DNA from: an uncultured Bacteroidia bacterium
GTDB lineage: Bacteria > Bacteroidota > Bacteroidia > Bacteroidales > UBA932
Assembly (NCBI GenBank): GCA_902796455.1
Contig: CADBPH010000141.1
Span: forward strand, 1-16,951
Length of the DNA stretch: 16,951 bases
Direction of reading: 5' to 3'
Position numbers and translations under genes: made by a program. A model generated the notes under the pieces. It saw only the letters and a program-made list of their open reading frames with translations, made no database searches and was not told the origin of the DNA. Shown here in pieces: positions 6,302 to 15,249 of the stretch. Positions within the stretch are counted from its first letter, which is position 1; every line of letters starts with the position of its first letter.

Positions 6302-8837
6302 TCCTTTTCAAGATCAGCAGTCCGACGAGTCCCAGCAATAGCGTCAGATATAACAACGCCGAGCAAATCCGGGAGATCCGGGATCCCAAAGCATAGGACG
6401 GCGGATCGAAACGCATCACCAAGTCATGCTCGCCGGCCGGAAGGACAGCTCCGCGCAACGTCCAGTCAGTCCGGAAAACATCTACGCCCGTCCCATCCTC
6501 CAACCAGGCCTTCCATCCGGGATAATACACCTCGCTGAAGACGGCTGCCCGCGGAGAATCCGCATGATAATGGTAATGCAGCTCATTCGGGGCATAGGAT
6601 GTCAGCCGAATACCATCGGAGTTCACGCTGTCGGCGGGGGAAGGTATCAACACATCGCCCACATCCGGGCCCAGGACAGCAACCCGGCGGAGCGGTGTAT
6701 CCGCAAGCAGGGCAATCTCTTCGTCCGGTGTCCCCGCCCGTCTTCCAGACTGGACAAACCAAGCGTTGCCCATGGCCTTCGAGTTCAACAGGGGGTCACG
6801 TCCTCCATCAACGATGAAATACTTCGTATTCAATGCATTCAGGATTGGGATCTCTTCCAGGGCTGCCCGGTAATCTGCTACACTCTCCATCGATTTCATC
6901 CGAAGAATCAATGTCTTGATCTCATCCCGAAGATATCGTTCAATCAAATCCTGGTATCGCCGGAGTTTGACAGGGCTGTATCCGCCGATACTCTTGTGCC
7001 AGTAACTCAAGAAGGAATCGTTGAATATATCCACCGTCAAGTCCAGGACCCGGTAATCGGGATTGGTGTCTTTCCGAAGAGCCGCATCGACAGGGCGTTC
7101 CGTAAATTGACTGTCGAATTGTTTGACAGAGGTGAAATGCCCGGAATTCAAATACCGCTTGCCAACAGAGAACATATTGATCAGCACCATCCCACAAATC
7201 AGCGACAGGGAAATGGTCGTCCTGTTGATGGCACTGCCCGATTTCTTCCCAGGCCCGGACAGAGCCCACCACAGAAGTACAAAAGTTATGGAAATCAACC
7301 AGAACGAAACCCAGGTATCATGGCGGAGCAGTGCCCGGCGGTCTGCGATCAAGGCTTCCAGCAAAGCCGGGGTTTTTCCGACATCCCCGGGCGCTGTGAA
7401 AGATCCGGCAAGAGACGGGAAAAGCGCCAGCAACAGGCATACACCGGCTGTAAGTGCCAGGGCAATACTCCCCTTACGAAGGAATTCCTGTTTTGATATA
7501 CCCTTTTCCAGCAAACGCTCCAGCGTCAAGAATCCGAGCAAGGGAAGCGAAAACTGCATGATGACCAGGGCCATGGAAACCGCCCGGAACTTGCTGTAAA
7601 AAGGGACCCAGCGGTAGAAAAACCGGGTGAGGGGCATCAGGTGCGACCCAAGGGCCAGTCCGGCGGCAAGGAGCGTTACCGCCAGCAGCCACCACTTTTC
7701 CTTTCCCTTATATAGCAGCAAACCCAGCAAGAACAGAAAAACCGTGATTGCCCCCATATACATGGGACCGGTCGTAAAAGGTTGTCCTCCCCAATAAAGC
7801 GGTATTGTCTTATCCTCGGCTTTCAGATTCTTTTCACCGATTTTCTGAAGGGCCAGGAATGTCTGCGAACCTTTGAGGATCCTGCCGGAGGAAGAGCCTC
7901 CGTTCAAATTGGGAATCATCAAGTTGGGCAATTCATTCCATCCATATGACCAGGATGTGACATAATCCATCGACAGACCTTTCTTCTCTTCGCCGGAAAG
8001 TTCGGACCCACCCCGCATCGTCTGTGAAGAATAAGCATAGACGGGTATCAGTTTCGACGCACTGGTGCCCAGTCCGATTCCCCCAAAGATCAGCAGCAAC
8101 AGGGATGCCGTGACAAACCGGCCGAGAAAGGCTTTCCTGCGTTCCCGGTCCACCAGGATCCAAATCAGCAGTGAAAGGGCGTAAATACCGACCACAAGGG
8201 CCAAGTACCAGGTTATCTGGACGTGGTCGGCCTTCACCTGGAACGCCAAGGCAAAAGCGAACATGACTGCTCCCAAAGCAATGGAAATTGGCGAGCCTTT
8301 CTGCCCGGGATTGCTGAGCGACAGAGCCTTCCGATACGTATAAATCAAGGCAGCCAGCACCCAGGGGAAATAGGCCAAAGCCAGCATTTTCGTATTGTGC
8401 CCGCTCTGGATAATCTGCATGTTATAGGAGCAGAATGTGACGGCAACGGCACCAAAGGCCGACAAAAGGGGACGAATACCCACTGAGAGCATCAGGAGAA
8501 AGGCCCCCAGCAAAGAGATAAAGAGATAGCTGGCCGGCCTGTGCCCTGCCGTACGGATTGTCTCGAAAACCGGCTTGATCCAATCTCCCTTGTCGTTTCC
8601 AGTCAGCATGATGGTCGGCATGCCCCCGAACATGGATCCGGTCCAGGCGGTCTTGTCATCGGGATGCTCCCGGTCCCATTGCCGCGCCTCCTGGCTCATC
8701 CCGATATAGCCGGTAATATCCACCGAACGGACAATTTTCCGATTAAAAACTGCGTCCGGGACAAATGCGCATACCAGCAGCAGGAAAAAGACAACACAGC
8801 CAGCTGGTATCAGATGTTTTTTTAAATTGATTTTCAT
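6291..8837 (-). CDS. YfhO-family integral membrane protein (GT-C-like)
   Basis: This large polytopic membrane protein (848 residues) belongs to the YfhO family (PF09586). A first helix at about 10-28 is followed by an outer loop with DITGY (40-44) and FGGMPT (70-75). Around ten or more hydrophobic segments run to about residue 550, including the conserved stretches QSGHNTKM (144-151) and QVKADHVQITW (200-210). A long soluble, probably periplasmic, domain with YPGWKAW and PAGEHD near its end follows, then a final helix with a charged tail. Characterised Gram-positive YfhO proteins glycosylate teichoic acids with lipid-linked sugars, and the architecture is that of GT-C glycosyltransferases. 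In Bacteroidota the substrate is not known. A good AAGGAG site 8 nt before the ATG and a possible promoter precede it. It ends inside the start of the nucleotidyltransferase gene. Confidence 0.9.
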   Translation of the reverse strand: MKINLKKHLIPAGCVVFFLLLVCAFVPDAVFNRKIVRSVDITGYIGMSQEARQWDREHPDDKTAWTGSMFGGMPTIMLTGNDKGDWIKPVFETIRTAGHRPASYLFISLLGAFLLMLSVGIRPLLSAFGAVAVTFCSYNMQIIQSGHNTKMLALAYFPWVLAALIYTYRKALSLSNPGQKGSPISIALGAVMFAFALAFQVKADHVQITWYLALVVGIYALSLLIWILVDRERRKAFLGRFVTASLLLLIFGGIGLGTSASKLIPVYAYSSQTMRGGSELSGEEKKGLSMDYVTSWSYGWNELPNLMIPNLNGGSSSGRILKGSQTFLALQKIGEKNLKAEDKTIPLYWGGQPFTTGPMYMGAITVFLFLLGLLLYKGKEKWWLLAVTLLAAGLALGSHLMPLTRFFYRWVPFYSKFRAVSMALVIMQFSLPLLGFLTLERLLEKGISKQEFLRKGSIALALTAGVCLLLALFPSLAGSFTAPGDVGKTPALLEALIADRRALLRHDTWVSFWLISITFVLLWWALSGPGKKSGSAINRTTISLSLICGMVLINMFSVGKRYLNSGHFTSVKQFDSQFTERPVDAALRKDTNPDYRVLDLTVDIFNDSFLSYWHKSIGGYSPVKLRRYQDLIERYLRDEIKTLILRMKSMESVADYRAALEEIPILNALNTKYFIVDGGRDPLLNSKAMGNAWFVQSGRRAGTPDEEIALLADTPLRRVAVLGPDVGDVLIPSPADSVNSDGIRLTSYAPNELHYHYHADSPRAAVFSEVYYPGWKAWLEDGTGVDVFRTDWTLRGAVLPAGEHDLVMRFDPPSYALGSRISRICSALLYLTLLLGLVGLLILKRNEK

Positions 8838-8845
8838 CTTCTTAG

Positions 8846-8851
8846 CTCCTT
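8846..8851 (-). promoter_or_regulatory. Shine-Dalgarno site of the YfhO gene
   Basis: AAGGAG, 8 nt before the ATG at 8835-8837, is the strongest ribosome-binding site in the window. It confirms the start and suggests that this gene is translated independently of the upstream flippase. Confidence 0.7.
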
Positions 8852-8853
8852 CT

Positions 8854-8885
8854 CAAAGGTAGAAAAATCTTTTTAAAGTAACAAT
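8854..8885 (-). promoter_or_regulatory. Possible Bacteroides-type promoter before YfhO
   Basis: The minus strand carries TACCTTTG at 8861-8854, an exact match to the Bacteroides -7 box TAnnTTTG. ATTG at 8885-8882 is one mismatch from the -33 box TTTG, with a 20-nt spacer. This is the only 49-nt gap in an otherwise closely packed run. A start site 6-7 nt downstream would give a very short leader that may cut into the Shine-Dalgarno site, so the call is tentative. Confidence 0.35.
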
Positions 8886-8886
8886 A

Positions 8887-10434
8887 CTACCCCAAGCTAA
8901 CAGCCCGGAATATCCTGCGGATGAATCCTTTTAGACTATCTTCTGTGAGAAATAGCACTCCGGTATAAACCCCCAGGGCAACCAGGCCGACTACCAGGGC
9001 ATACAACAAGAAGGCCCACAGGGACGCTGTCGGATTGACTGGAACCAGCGGCAGGATCAGCCATGTGACAAGGAATGCCACGACACCCGGAAGGAAACAT
9101 CTGGCATATAGCGATATGTAGAAAGAAAGCGGCTCTTCCAATGCACTTCGGAAAAGGAAAAACGGTTTCCAGGAGAAGGTGATGATCAATTGGCTGACCA
9201 AGACCCCGGCCAATACGCCATTCAAGCCATAACGACTGCCCAGCCACACCGACAGCGCGACATTGATGGCCGCCTCGGTCAGCGGAGACCAGATATCGCG
9301 GAAAAGACCGTAAGCATTTAGGTAATCGTCCACAATATTCCGGGTATTGCTGACAAAGAACTGGGCAATCAGCAGCGCAAGGGTTGTGTGGCCAAGCACA
9401 TATTCTGAGCCGAGCCACAGACTGACAAAGGGATCTGTCAGGAACCAAAGGCAGATACAACAAACACCGACGATCAGCATGCGGGAAGAGAACAGCTCAC
9501 GGAAGACGCGAAGAATCAGACTTTTATCCCCTTCCGCAACCATATTACCCACTCCGGCGGAAACCCCGGAATACAAGGCGGTGAGAATCGCGGTCAGGTT
9601 GGCCGTCAGGATCAAGTAGTTCCCGTAATAACCCACGACGGACAGTGAAGTGTAGGCATAGATAAAGATTGGACTGGAGCGGGCGACAGCGTATCCCCCC
9701 AATTTATGGAAGGCGATGTACTGCGTTTTCCGGATCACGCCGGGATACTTTTCCCGCAGGGACAGATCCGCCCTGACACGCTGGCGGAGAAATGGATAAG
9801 TCCGATTCACAATCACCGCGATCAGGATCGTACTGACCGTCGACGCGACAACTTCCAAACCCAGCCACCAAATATAACCGTTTTCCAGATACAGGACTGC
9901 CAGCGCCTGGAGAATCAACTTGACCAGAGCAACCAGTCGCGAACAAAGCAGGACTTTGTAATTCTTCTGATCAGCAAAGAGGACATTTTTCTTGTAATTG
10001 AAGAAATACCACAGAAGGGAGGAATAGAGCAGGACAGCATAGGTTGCATAAGCATACCACAGGGGCAGGGTGGATTTGTGAAATATCTGCGGCATGAAAC
10101 AGAAAACCACCACACTGGCAGAGAGAACCAGTATACCGATTATCCTGTAAAGACGGCCCTGCAAGGAGACAATCTCGCAGATTGTCTGTTCGTCCCGCTC
10201 GAACAACGGCTTATAAAGGGTAACCGCAACGGCCGTGCCGATTCCCAATTCAGCCAGGTTCAGGAAATCCAGGATGCTGGAGGCCGTCGTATTGAGGCCC
10301 ATGACCTCCACCCCCAGATAATGGATGAAAATCCGTCGGGCAAAGAAACCCACAAGCATGGCAACAACCTGCAGAACAAATGCTACCACACTGTTCTTCA
10401 GGCTGTTACGCGTCCTTATGTACGATTCTTCCAC
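8887..10434 (-). CDS. Wzx-like polysaccharide flippase (MOP superfamily)
   Basis: This polytopic membrane protein of 515 residues is of the oligosaccharide flippase type that moves lipid-linked glycan units across the inner membrane. The start TRNSLKNS is followed by an amphipathic first helix. FARRIFIHYLGVEVMGLN and FLNLAELGIGTAV (residues 31-70) are typical of the Bacteroidota flippases often annotated as lipopolysaccharide biosynthesis proteins. About 12 to 14 hydrophobic segments run to the C-terminus. The start codon is GTG (10432-10434): the frame is closed just upstream by the GH92 stop at 10447-10449, so no ATG is available, and the next in-frame ATG would remove the first helix. It follows the GH92 gene by 12 nt with only a poor ribosome-binding site. 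No Wzy polymerase or sugar-nucleotide gene accompanies it, so the glycan locus is probably incomplete here. The transported glycan is unknown. Confidence 0.88.
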   Translation of the reverse strand: MEESYIRTRNSLKNSVVAFVLQVVAMLVGFFARRIFIHYLGVEVMGLNTTASSILDFLNLAELGIGTAVAVTLYKPLFERDEQTICEIVSLQGRLYRIIGILVLSASVVVFCFMPQIFHKSTLPLWYAYATYAVLLYSSLLWYFFNYKKNVLFADQKNYKVLLCSRLVALVKLILQALAVLYLENGYIWWLGLEVVASTVSTILIAVIVNRTYPFLRQRVRADLSLREKYPGVIRKTQYIAFHKLGGYAVARSSPIFIYAYTSLSVVGYYGNYLILTANLTAILTALYSGVSAGVGNMVAEGDKSLILRVFRELFSSRMLIVGVCCICLWFLTDPFVSLWLGSEYVLGHTTLALLIAQFFVSNTRNIVDDYLNAYGLFRDIWSPLTEAAINVALSVWLGSRYGLNGVLAGVLVSQLIITFSWKPFFLFRSALEEPLSFYISLYARCFLPGVVAFLVTWLILPLVPVNPTASLWAFLLYALVVGLVALGVYTGVLFLTEDSLKGFIRRIFRAVSLG

Positions 10435-10446
10435 CCCCTGAGCGAA

Positions 10447-12741
10447 TTATTTCCCTGCCGTAGAGAAGGAATAGGGACGGTCCGCAGGCGCGGTCCCCCG
10501 CTGGTAATCCGGCTGGTCCGAGAGGTCGAAGACAACCTTCGCACCATCCACTAAGTCTTTATGTTCCAAATAGTTTTTCGACCAGTTCCGGCCATTGACA
10601 CGCAGGCGGCTCACGTAAAAATGCGTCGCATCGTTGTCGGGCGCGGAGATTTCGAACGACTTCCCGCCGGGAAGCGAAACCGTCACTTTCCTGAAGAGCG
10701 GAACACCCACTGCGTACTGGTTGCTGCCCGGACAGACCGGATAGAACCCCATGGCTGAGAAAACATACCATGCGGAGGTCTGTCCATTGTCCTCATCCCC
10801 GCAATACCCGTCGAAATTCGCGGTGTAGAACTTCTCCATGGTCTCACGGACACGCTGCTGGGTCTTCCACGGCTGCCCGTTCCAGTCATACAGGTACAGC
10901 ATGTGCTGGATCGGCTGGTTGCCATGGGCGTAATTCCCCATGTTCATGACCGTCATTTCGATGATTTCGTGGATCGGGAAGCCATAATAGCTGTCGTCGT
11001 AATGCGGCGGCATGACAAAGACCGTGTCCATCATGGCGGCGAATCCTTCGTCTCCGCCCATCAGGTCAATCAGGCCGGCCGGGTCATGGAAGACCGACCA
11101 GGTATAATGCAAGCTGTTCCCTTCGGTGAAGTCCCCGCCCCATTTGAGCGGACTGAAAGGACGGGAGAAACGGCCGTCGGCCTGCCTGCCGACCATCAGC
11201 TTGTACTCCGGATCATACAAGTTCCGGTAGTTGCGTGCGGCCCGGGCATAGGGCGCCAATTCCGCTTCGGATTTACCCAATGCCTGTCCGAACCGGTAGA
11301 TGCACCAATCGTCATACGCGTATTCGAGGGTCCGGGCGGCACTTTCGCGGATGCCGACATCGCAGGGGACATAGCCGAGACTGTCGTAATATTCCCACCC
11401 CATACGGCCCGTGGAGCCGATCCTGGGATGAACGGCATGCGCCCCGTGCGTGACCGCCTTCCAAAGTTCCTCCGCATCGTATCCACGCAAGCCCTTCAGG
11501 TAGGCGTCCGCTACGACCGAAGCCGAATTGTTGCCGACCATGCAGGCCCGGTGCCCGGGACTCGCCCACTCGGGCAGGAATCCGCTTTCCAGCCAGGTAT
11601 TGACCAACCCCTCCTGCATTTTCACGCCCTGGTCGGGATAAACCAGGTTGATCAGCGGGAAGAGGCTCCGGAAGGTATCCCAGAACCCGGTATCCGCAAA
11701 GAGGTACCCCTTGCAGACTTTACCGGTATAGGGGCTGTAGTGGACCCGCTCCCCGGAAGCATCGATTTCGGACAAATCCCGGGGGAACAGCAGCGAACGG
11801 TACAGGCAGGAATAGAAGGTCCGCAGGTGGTCGGTATCCCCGTCTTCGACCCGGATCCGGCCCAGCATCGTATTCCAGGCCTGGCGGGCTTCTTCCTTGA
11901 CTTCATCAAAGGATTTGCCGGCAACCTCTGCAAGATTGCGTTCCGCCTGCTCCAGGCTGATGAAAGAGGAGGCCACCCGCAGGGAGACTTCCTGCCCCCG
12001 GACGGTCGGAAAACCGACCAGGGCCAGGGCGTGGTCGCAATCGGACTCCAGTCCCTCGGACAATACCCCGTCCGCCACCGTCGCACAATAGGAGAAAGGC
12101 GTATCGGACTCGATGATGAACCAGTTGCGGAAATCCGCCGTGACTCCGCCATGATTGCGGGTCGTATAGCCGACAATCCGGTTGCGCTCCGGGACAATCC
12201 GCACGTAAGAGCCCTTGTCATAAGCATCGACCACCAGGAAGGAGGTGTCCTTCGCGGGATAAGTCAGACGGAAAGAGGCCGCGCGGGAAGTAGGAGCCAA
12301 CTCCGCAAGCACATCATGGTCAGCCAGATAGACCTTATAGTAATACGGTGTCGCCGTTTCTGCCTTGTGCGAGAACCAACTCGCACGCTCCCGTTCGTCG
12401 AAAACGGGTCCCGTCGTCACCGGCATCAGGGAGAAAGCTCCGTAATCATTGATCCAGGGACTCGGCTGATGGGTCTGTTTCAGCCCCCGGATCCGGGTCG
12501 CGGAATACGTGTAGGTCCATCCGTCTCCGCCCCGGCCCGTCTGGGGAGTCCAGAAATGCATGCCCCAGGGGACCGCCACGGCCGGATACGTATTGCCAGT
12601 AGACAGTTCAAAGGAAGAGGCCGTTCCGGTCAGGATGTTGACGTAATCCACCGGATCGGGGGACGTCCCCGCGCGGGGGCCGCTGCAGGCCACTCCCAGG
12701 AGGGCGCTGCAGCAGAGGACAGCGAGCAGGAAGTTTTTCAT
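10447..12741 (-). CDS. GH92 family alpha-mannosidase lipoprotein
   Basis: This 764-residue protein hydrolyses alpha-linked mannose, as on yeast mannan or N-glycans, through a calcium-dependent inverting mechanism. A lipoprotein signal ends in LGVAC (Cys19) with no acidic residues after it, so it probably sits on the inner face of the outer membrane. The beta-sandwich N-domain has GNTYPAVAVPWGMHFW (about 49-64), and the (alpha/alpha)6 domain has DTGFWDTFRSLFPL (about 350-363). The catalytic acid motif TEGN has E540, and DEDNGQTSAWY near 649-659 supplies the two base aspartates (D649, D651). Where many members read N-E-P, this one has N-Q-P (608-610), which may alter linkage preference. A longer reading from a GTG at 12745-12747 adds two residues; the ATG at 12739-12741 begins a standard MKN signal and is preferred. 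It follows the glutaminase-like gene by 12 nt. Confidence 0.93.
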   Translation of the reverse strand: MKNFLLAVLCCSALLGVACSGPRAGTSPDPVDYVNILTGTASSFELSTGNTYPAVAVPWGMHFWTPQTGRGGDGWTYTYSATRIRGLKQTHQPSPWINDYGAFSLMPVTTGPVFDERERASWFSHKAETATPYYYKVYLADHDVLAELAPTSRAASFRLTYPAKDTSFLVVDAYDKGSYVRIVPERNRIVGYTTRNHGGVTADFRNWFIIESDTPFSYCATVADGVLSEGLESDCDHALALVGFPTVRGQEVSLRVASSFISLEQAERNLAEVAGKSFDEVKEEARQAWNTMLGRIRVEDGDTDHLRTFYSCLYRSLLFPRDLSEIDASGERVHYSPYTGKVCKGYLFADTGFWDTFRSLFPLINLVYPDQGVKMQEGLVNTWLESGFLPEWASPGHRACMVGNNSASVVADAYLKGLRGYDAEELWKAVTHGAHAVHPRIGSTGRMGWEYYDSLGYVPCDVGIRESAARTLEYAYDDWCIYRFGQALGKSEAELAPYARAARNYRNLYDPEYKLMVGRQADGRFSRPFSPLKWGGDFTEGNSLHYTWSVFHDPAGLIDLMGGDEGFAAMMDTVFVMPPHYDDSYYGFPIHEIIEMTVMNMGNYAHGNQPIQHMLYLYDWNGQPWKTQQRVRETMEKFYTANFDGYCGDEDNGQTSAWYVFSAMGFYPVCPGSNQYAVGVPLFRKVTVSLPGGKSFEISAPDNDATHFYVSRLRVNGRNWSKNYLEHKDLVDGAKVVFDLSDQPDYQRGTAPADRPYSFSTAGK

Positions 12742-12753
12742 ACGCACAAACGG

Positions 12754-15249
12754 TTATTTCTGAGCCTCAAGCATTTTGATGAAGTATCCGCCGACGACGG
12801 AACGGGCTTTGAACCCGCGGTGGGTCGGCTTGTCGGTGAAGGTCCAGTCGGACATGGCGACCCGGTCAACCGTCTCGTTCATGAACTTGTGGACCGGTTT
12901 CACGAAGGTCTGGAAATCCTCCATGTTATCGGCCAGGGTGGCCGTCCACATGATCCAGTCCGTCTTGGTGTATGTCGCCCGGTTGTCCAGCGGCAGCCCG
13001 TACTCGTTCTGGACCGTCTTGTAATAAGCGATCTCCTTATCCAGGACTTCCTTCGGGAAGATATTGAATCCCAACAATTTGTCCCATACGAGATTGTACT
13101 TCTGGCTCCAGGTTCCGGGACGGTCGAAGGTCAGGCGGAAATGATCGCCGTCATCGGCCATTTCCTGCCACTTGGCAGCCATCTCGCGTGCCTGCTTCAT
13201 GTACTTCTCTTCGGCAGCCTTGTCTCCCAGCATGCCCGCCATGTAGCCGTAAGAAGCAATGCCGAGAATCGCCTTGGCGGAAAGGTTGATGTTGTGGGCC
13301 AGCCGGCCGGCGAAATCATCGGTGCAAAGCTGGTTCTCGGGATCCAGGCCGAACTGCGACAAGTATTCAGTCCACTTCGTCAGGACCTCCCAATGTTTCT
13401 TCGCGTACGCGGCGCTCTTCTCGTAATGGCAGACGGCAGCGGTGAGTGTCAGCATGTTACCAGCCTCTTCCACCGGCATGTCCGCCCCGTAGGTCTGCCC
13501 GTTCGCCAGCGGATAGGTACCGACGTCATGGGACGGGAACGGCTTGGTCCAGCGGCCACTTTCCGCATAATAATAGATGTGGTTCATCAACCCCTCGGCG
13601 AGCTTGGGATTGTACAGCAGGAACAGCGGGGCGGACGGATAGGTCACGTCCACGGTACCGATGGAACCGTTGCTGTTATTCTCCTTGGAGAGCCAGAGCA
13701 GGTCCCCGTTCGAAGCTTTCACCAACTTGTGGGCGTGGATGGCCTGACGATAGGCCAGCGCGCAGAGTTCTGCGTATTCCACGCCGCCGGCAGCCTGGGC
13801 ATCCTTCATCAACTTCCGGTCGAAAGCATAGCATTTCTGGATGAGCGGTGCATAATCTTTATTCGCCGCCTCGAAAGCGTCCTGAATCGTCTTCTTGCCG
13901 TCGGCATTCCAATACGGACGGAGATTCTCGCCGAAATACTGGATGGAGAAGAGGTCATCATAGCCGATCATCACCTTCCCGGACGCCTGATTCGCTGTCC
14001 CGAGATCCCGGACCAAAGCCATCCGGCCCTGATCGTTGTTGCCCTTGGTGCCGATACCGGAGACAGGTTTCCCATCCTTGAAGGCCTGGCGGAGCAGGTA
14101 TCCCTTGCCGACGCCGCGGTCCGTTCCCTCTTTCTCGGAAACCAGATAGAAATATCCCCAGTCAATCCTGCGGTCATCCCCTTTCTTGGCCAGCACATTT
14201 TGGGACAACGTCCCGGCTTTCAGGTAGACCAGGCCGTTTTTCTCGAACGATTCGGTCTCGGTCTGCTGGACGGCATAGTCCACGGCCCAGCGCGGAGAAG
14301 CCTCGAAATAGACCTGCACTTCGTGCTTCTTCCCGTCATTGGCTTTCACATTGTACGTAATATAGTTGACCGGACGGCTGACCAGATCGAGGTTGTCCAG
14401 GAACAAGGGGGCGGTAAAGGAAAGTGTCAGGTCGACAGGACCGCAAGTAAACCCATAATGGGTCTGGGTCGCCTGGACATCGGCAAACTTCTGGACAGCG
14501 GTTTTTTCCAGGGTGGACTGCGAACCGGTCTGGATCATCAGGCCGACATCCAGCAAGGCTTCGCCGCCGGTATTCTTGCACTTGGCCGCAATGACGTTCG
14601 TCCCCTGGCGGAGAGCCGCGGCTGCCTCCTCGGGCAGGGCGGTCATCATCTCCATCTGGACCCGTTTGTCCCGGCGGACACGTACGCCATTGATATAGAA
14701 CTCGGCGATGTCGTCGCAGCTGCTCAGCAGGTAGACCTTCTTCGAAGCGGTGATCTCGTCAATGACGAACGGCCGGCGGATCCAGATATCCTCCGAAGTC
14801 CAGTCCGTATGGATCGAAGAATAATTGCCCGTACCGAAGGCGCCCTCGCCGTCCTGCCAGCGGGAATCATTAAATTCCAGGGCAGTCCAGTCGCCTTTTG
14901 GCTCCGTGAAGGTGTATTTTCCCTTCCATCCGGTTTCCTGGCCGGAACGCAGGAGCGTCGAGAATTCCAGGTCTTCGGTCCCCATGAAGCGATAGACCTC
15001 GCCGTCGACTTTCAAGGCGCCGATCAGCGGGAACTCCTTGCCGGTCCAATGCTGGACGGGAGCATCATACAGATGGTCACTGGCAGACCAGGCGCTGGTA
15101 TACGGGTCGATCGAGACCAGCGGATACGCCGGTGCCCGGAGAGAATTGGAAATAACGGCATCCTTCTCTGCGCAGGCAGAAAGCAGAACGAGCGCAGCGA
15201 GGCTGCAGAAAAGTGTTTTCTTTTTCATGCTATTGAAATTTTTCATCAT
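12754..15249 (-). CDS. Glutaminase A-like lipoprotein with inserted beta-sandwich domain
   Basis: This 831-residue lipoprotein (LLSAC lipobox, Cys26, followed by AEKD) has the multidomain layout of Bacteroidota proteins annotated as glutaminase family: an N-terminal DUF4964-like part (about 40-95), a galactose-binding-like sandwich inserted at about 100-230 (WTALEFNDSRW, DIWIRRPF, LLSSCDDIAEFYINGVRV), a DUF5127-like part (about 235-470), the DUF4965 helical region with DVGTYPLANGQTYG and MPVEEAGNML (about 565-589), and a DUF1793-like C-terminus (WDKLLGFNIFP, DWIMWTA). Fungal GtaA splits L-glutamine. In Bacteroidota these genes often sit beside glycosidases, so a role on glycans or glycopeptides is possible. 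The first ATG overlaps the queH stop by 4 nt (ATGA). A second good start at 15226-15228 gives a tidier signal peptide (MKKK). The gene contains no TTA, CTA or TCA codons. Confidence 0.85.
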   Translation of the reverse strand: MMKNFNSMKKKTLFCSLAALVLLSACAEKDAVISNSLRAPAYPLVSIDPYTSAWSASDHLYDAPVQHWTGKEFPLIGALKVDGEVYRFMGTEDLEFSTLLRSGQETGWKGKYTFTEPKGDWTALEFNDSRWQDGEGAFGTGNYSSIHTDWTSEDIWIRRPFVIDEITASKKVYLLSSCDDIAEFYINGVRVRRDKRVQMEMMTALPEEAAAALRQGTNVIAAKCKNTGGEALLDVGLMIQTGSQSTLEKTAVQKFADVQATQTHYGFTCGPVDLTLSFTAPLFLDNLDLVSRPVNYITYNVKANDGKKHEVQVYFEASPRWAVDYAVQQTETESFEKNGLVYLKAGTLSQNVLAKKGDDRRIDWGYFYLVSEKEGTDRGVGKGYLLRQAFKDGKPVSGIGTKGNNDQGRMALVRDLGTANQASGKVMIGYDDLFSIQYFGENLRPYWNADGKKTIQDAFEAANKDYAPLIQKCYAFDRKLMKDAQAAGGVEYAELCALAYRQAIHAHKLVKASNGDLLWLSKENNSNGSIGTVDVTYPSAPLFLLYNPKLAEGLMNHIYYYAESGRWTKPFPSHDVGTYPLANGQTYGADMPVEEAGNMLTLTAAVCHYEKSAAYAKKHWEVLTKWTEYLSQFGLDPENQLCTDDFAGRLAHNINLSAKAILGIASYGYMAGMLGDKAAEEKYMKQAREMAAKWQEMADDGDHFRLTFDRPGTWSQKYNLVWDKLLGFNIFPKEVLDKEIAYYKTVQNEYGLPLDNRATYTKTDWIMWTATLADNMEDFQTFVKPVHKFMNETVDRVAMSDWTFTDKPTHRGFKARSVVGGYFIKMLEAQK

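Noticed and set aside
6426..7496. Plus-strand open frame of 356 codons inside the YfhO gene
   Set aside because: It is antisense to a clear membrane protein, has low-complexity shadow composition and no recognisable motif.
10432..10449. Possible GH92-flippase fusion by stop readthrough
   Set aside because: The two genes are in the same frame with one TAA between them, but the second begins with a normal first membrane helix, and there is no readthrough context.
9706..10554. Plus-strand open frame of 282 codons opposite the flippase
   Set aside because: It is codon-aligned with the flippase frame and has the Gln/His/Asp-rich composition of a reverse-strand shadow.
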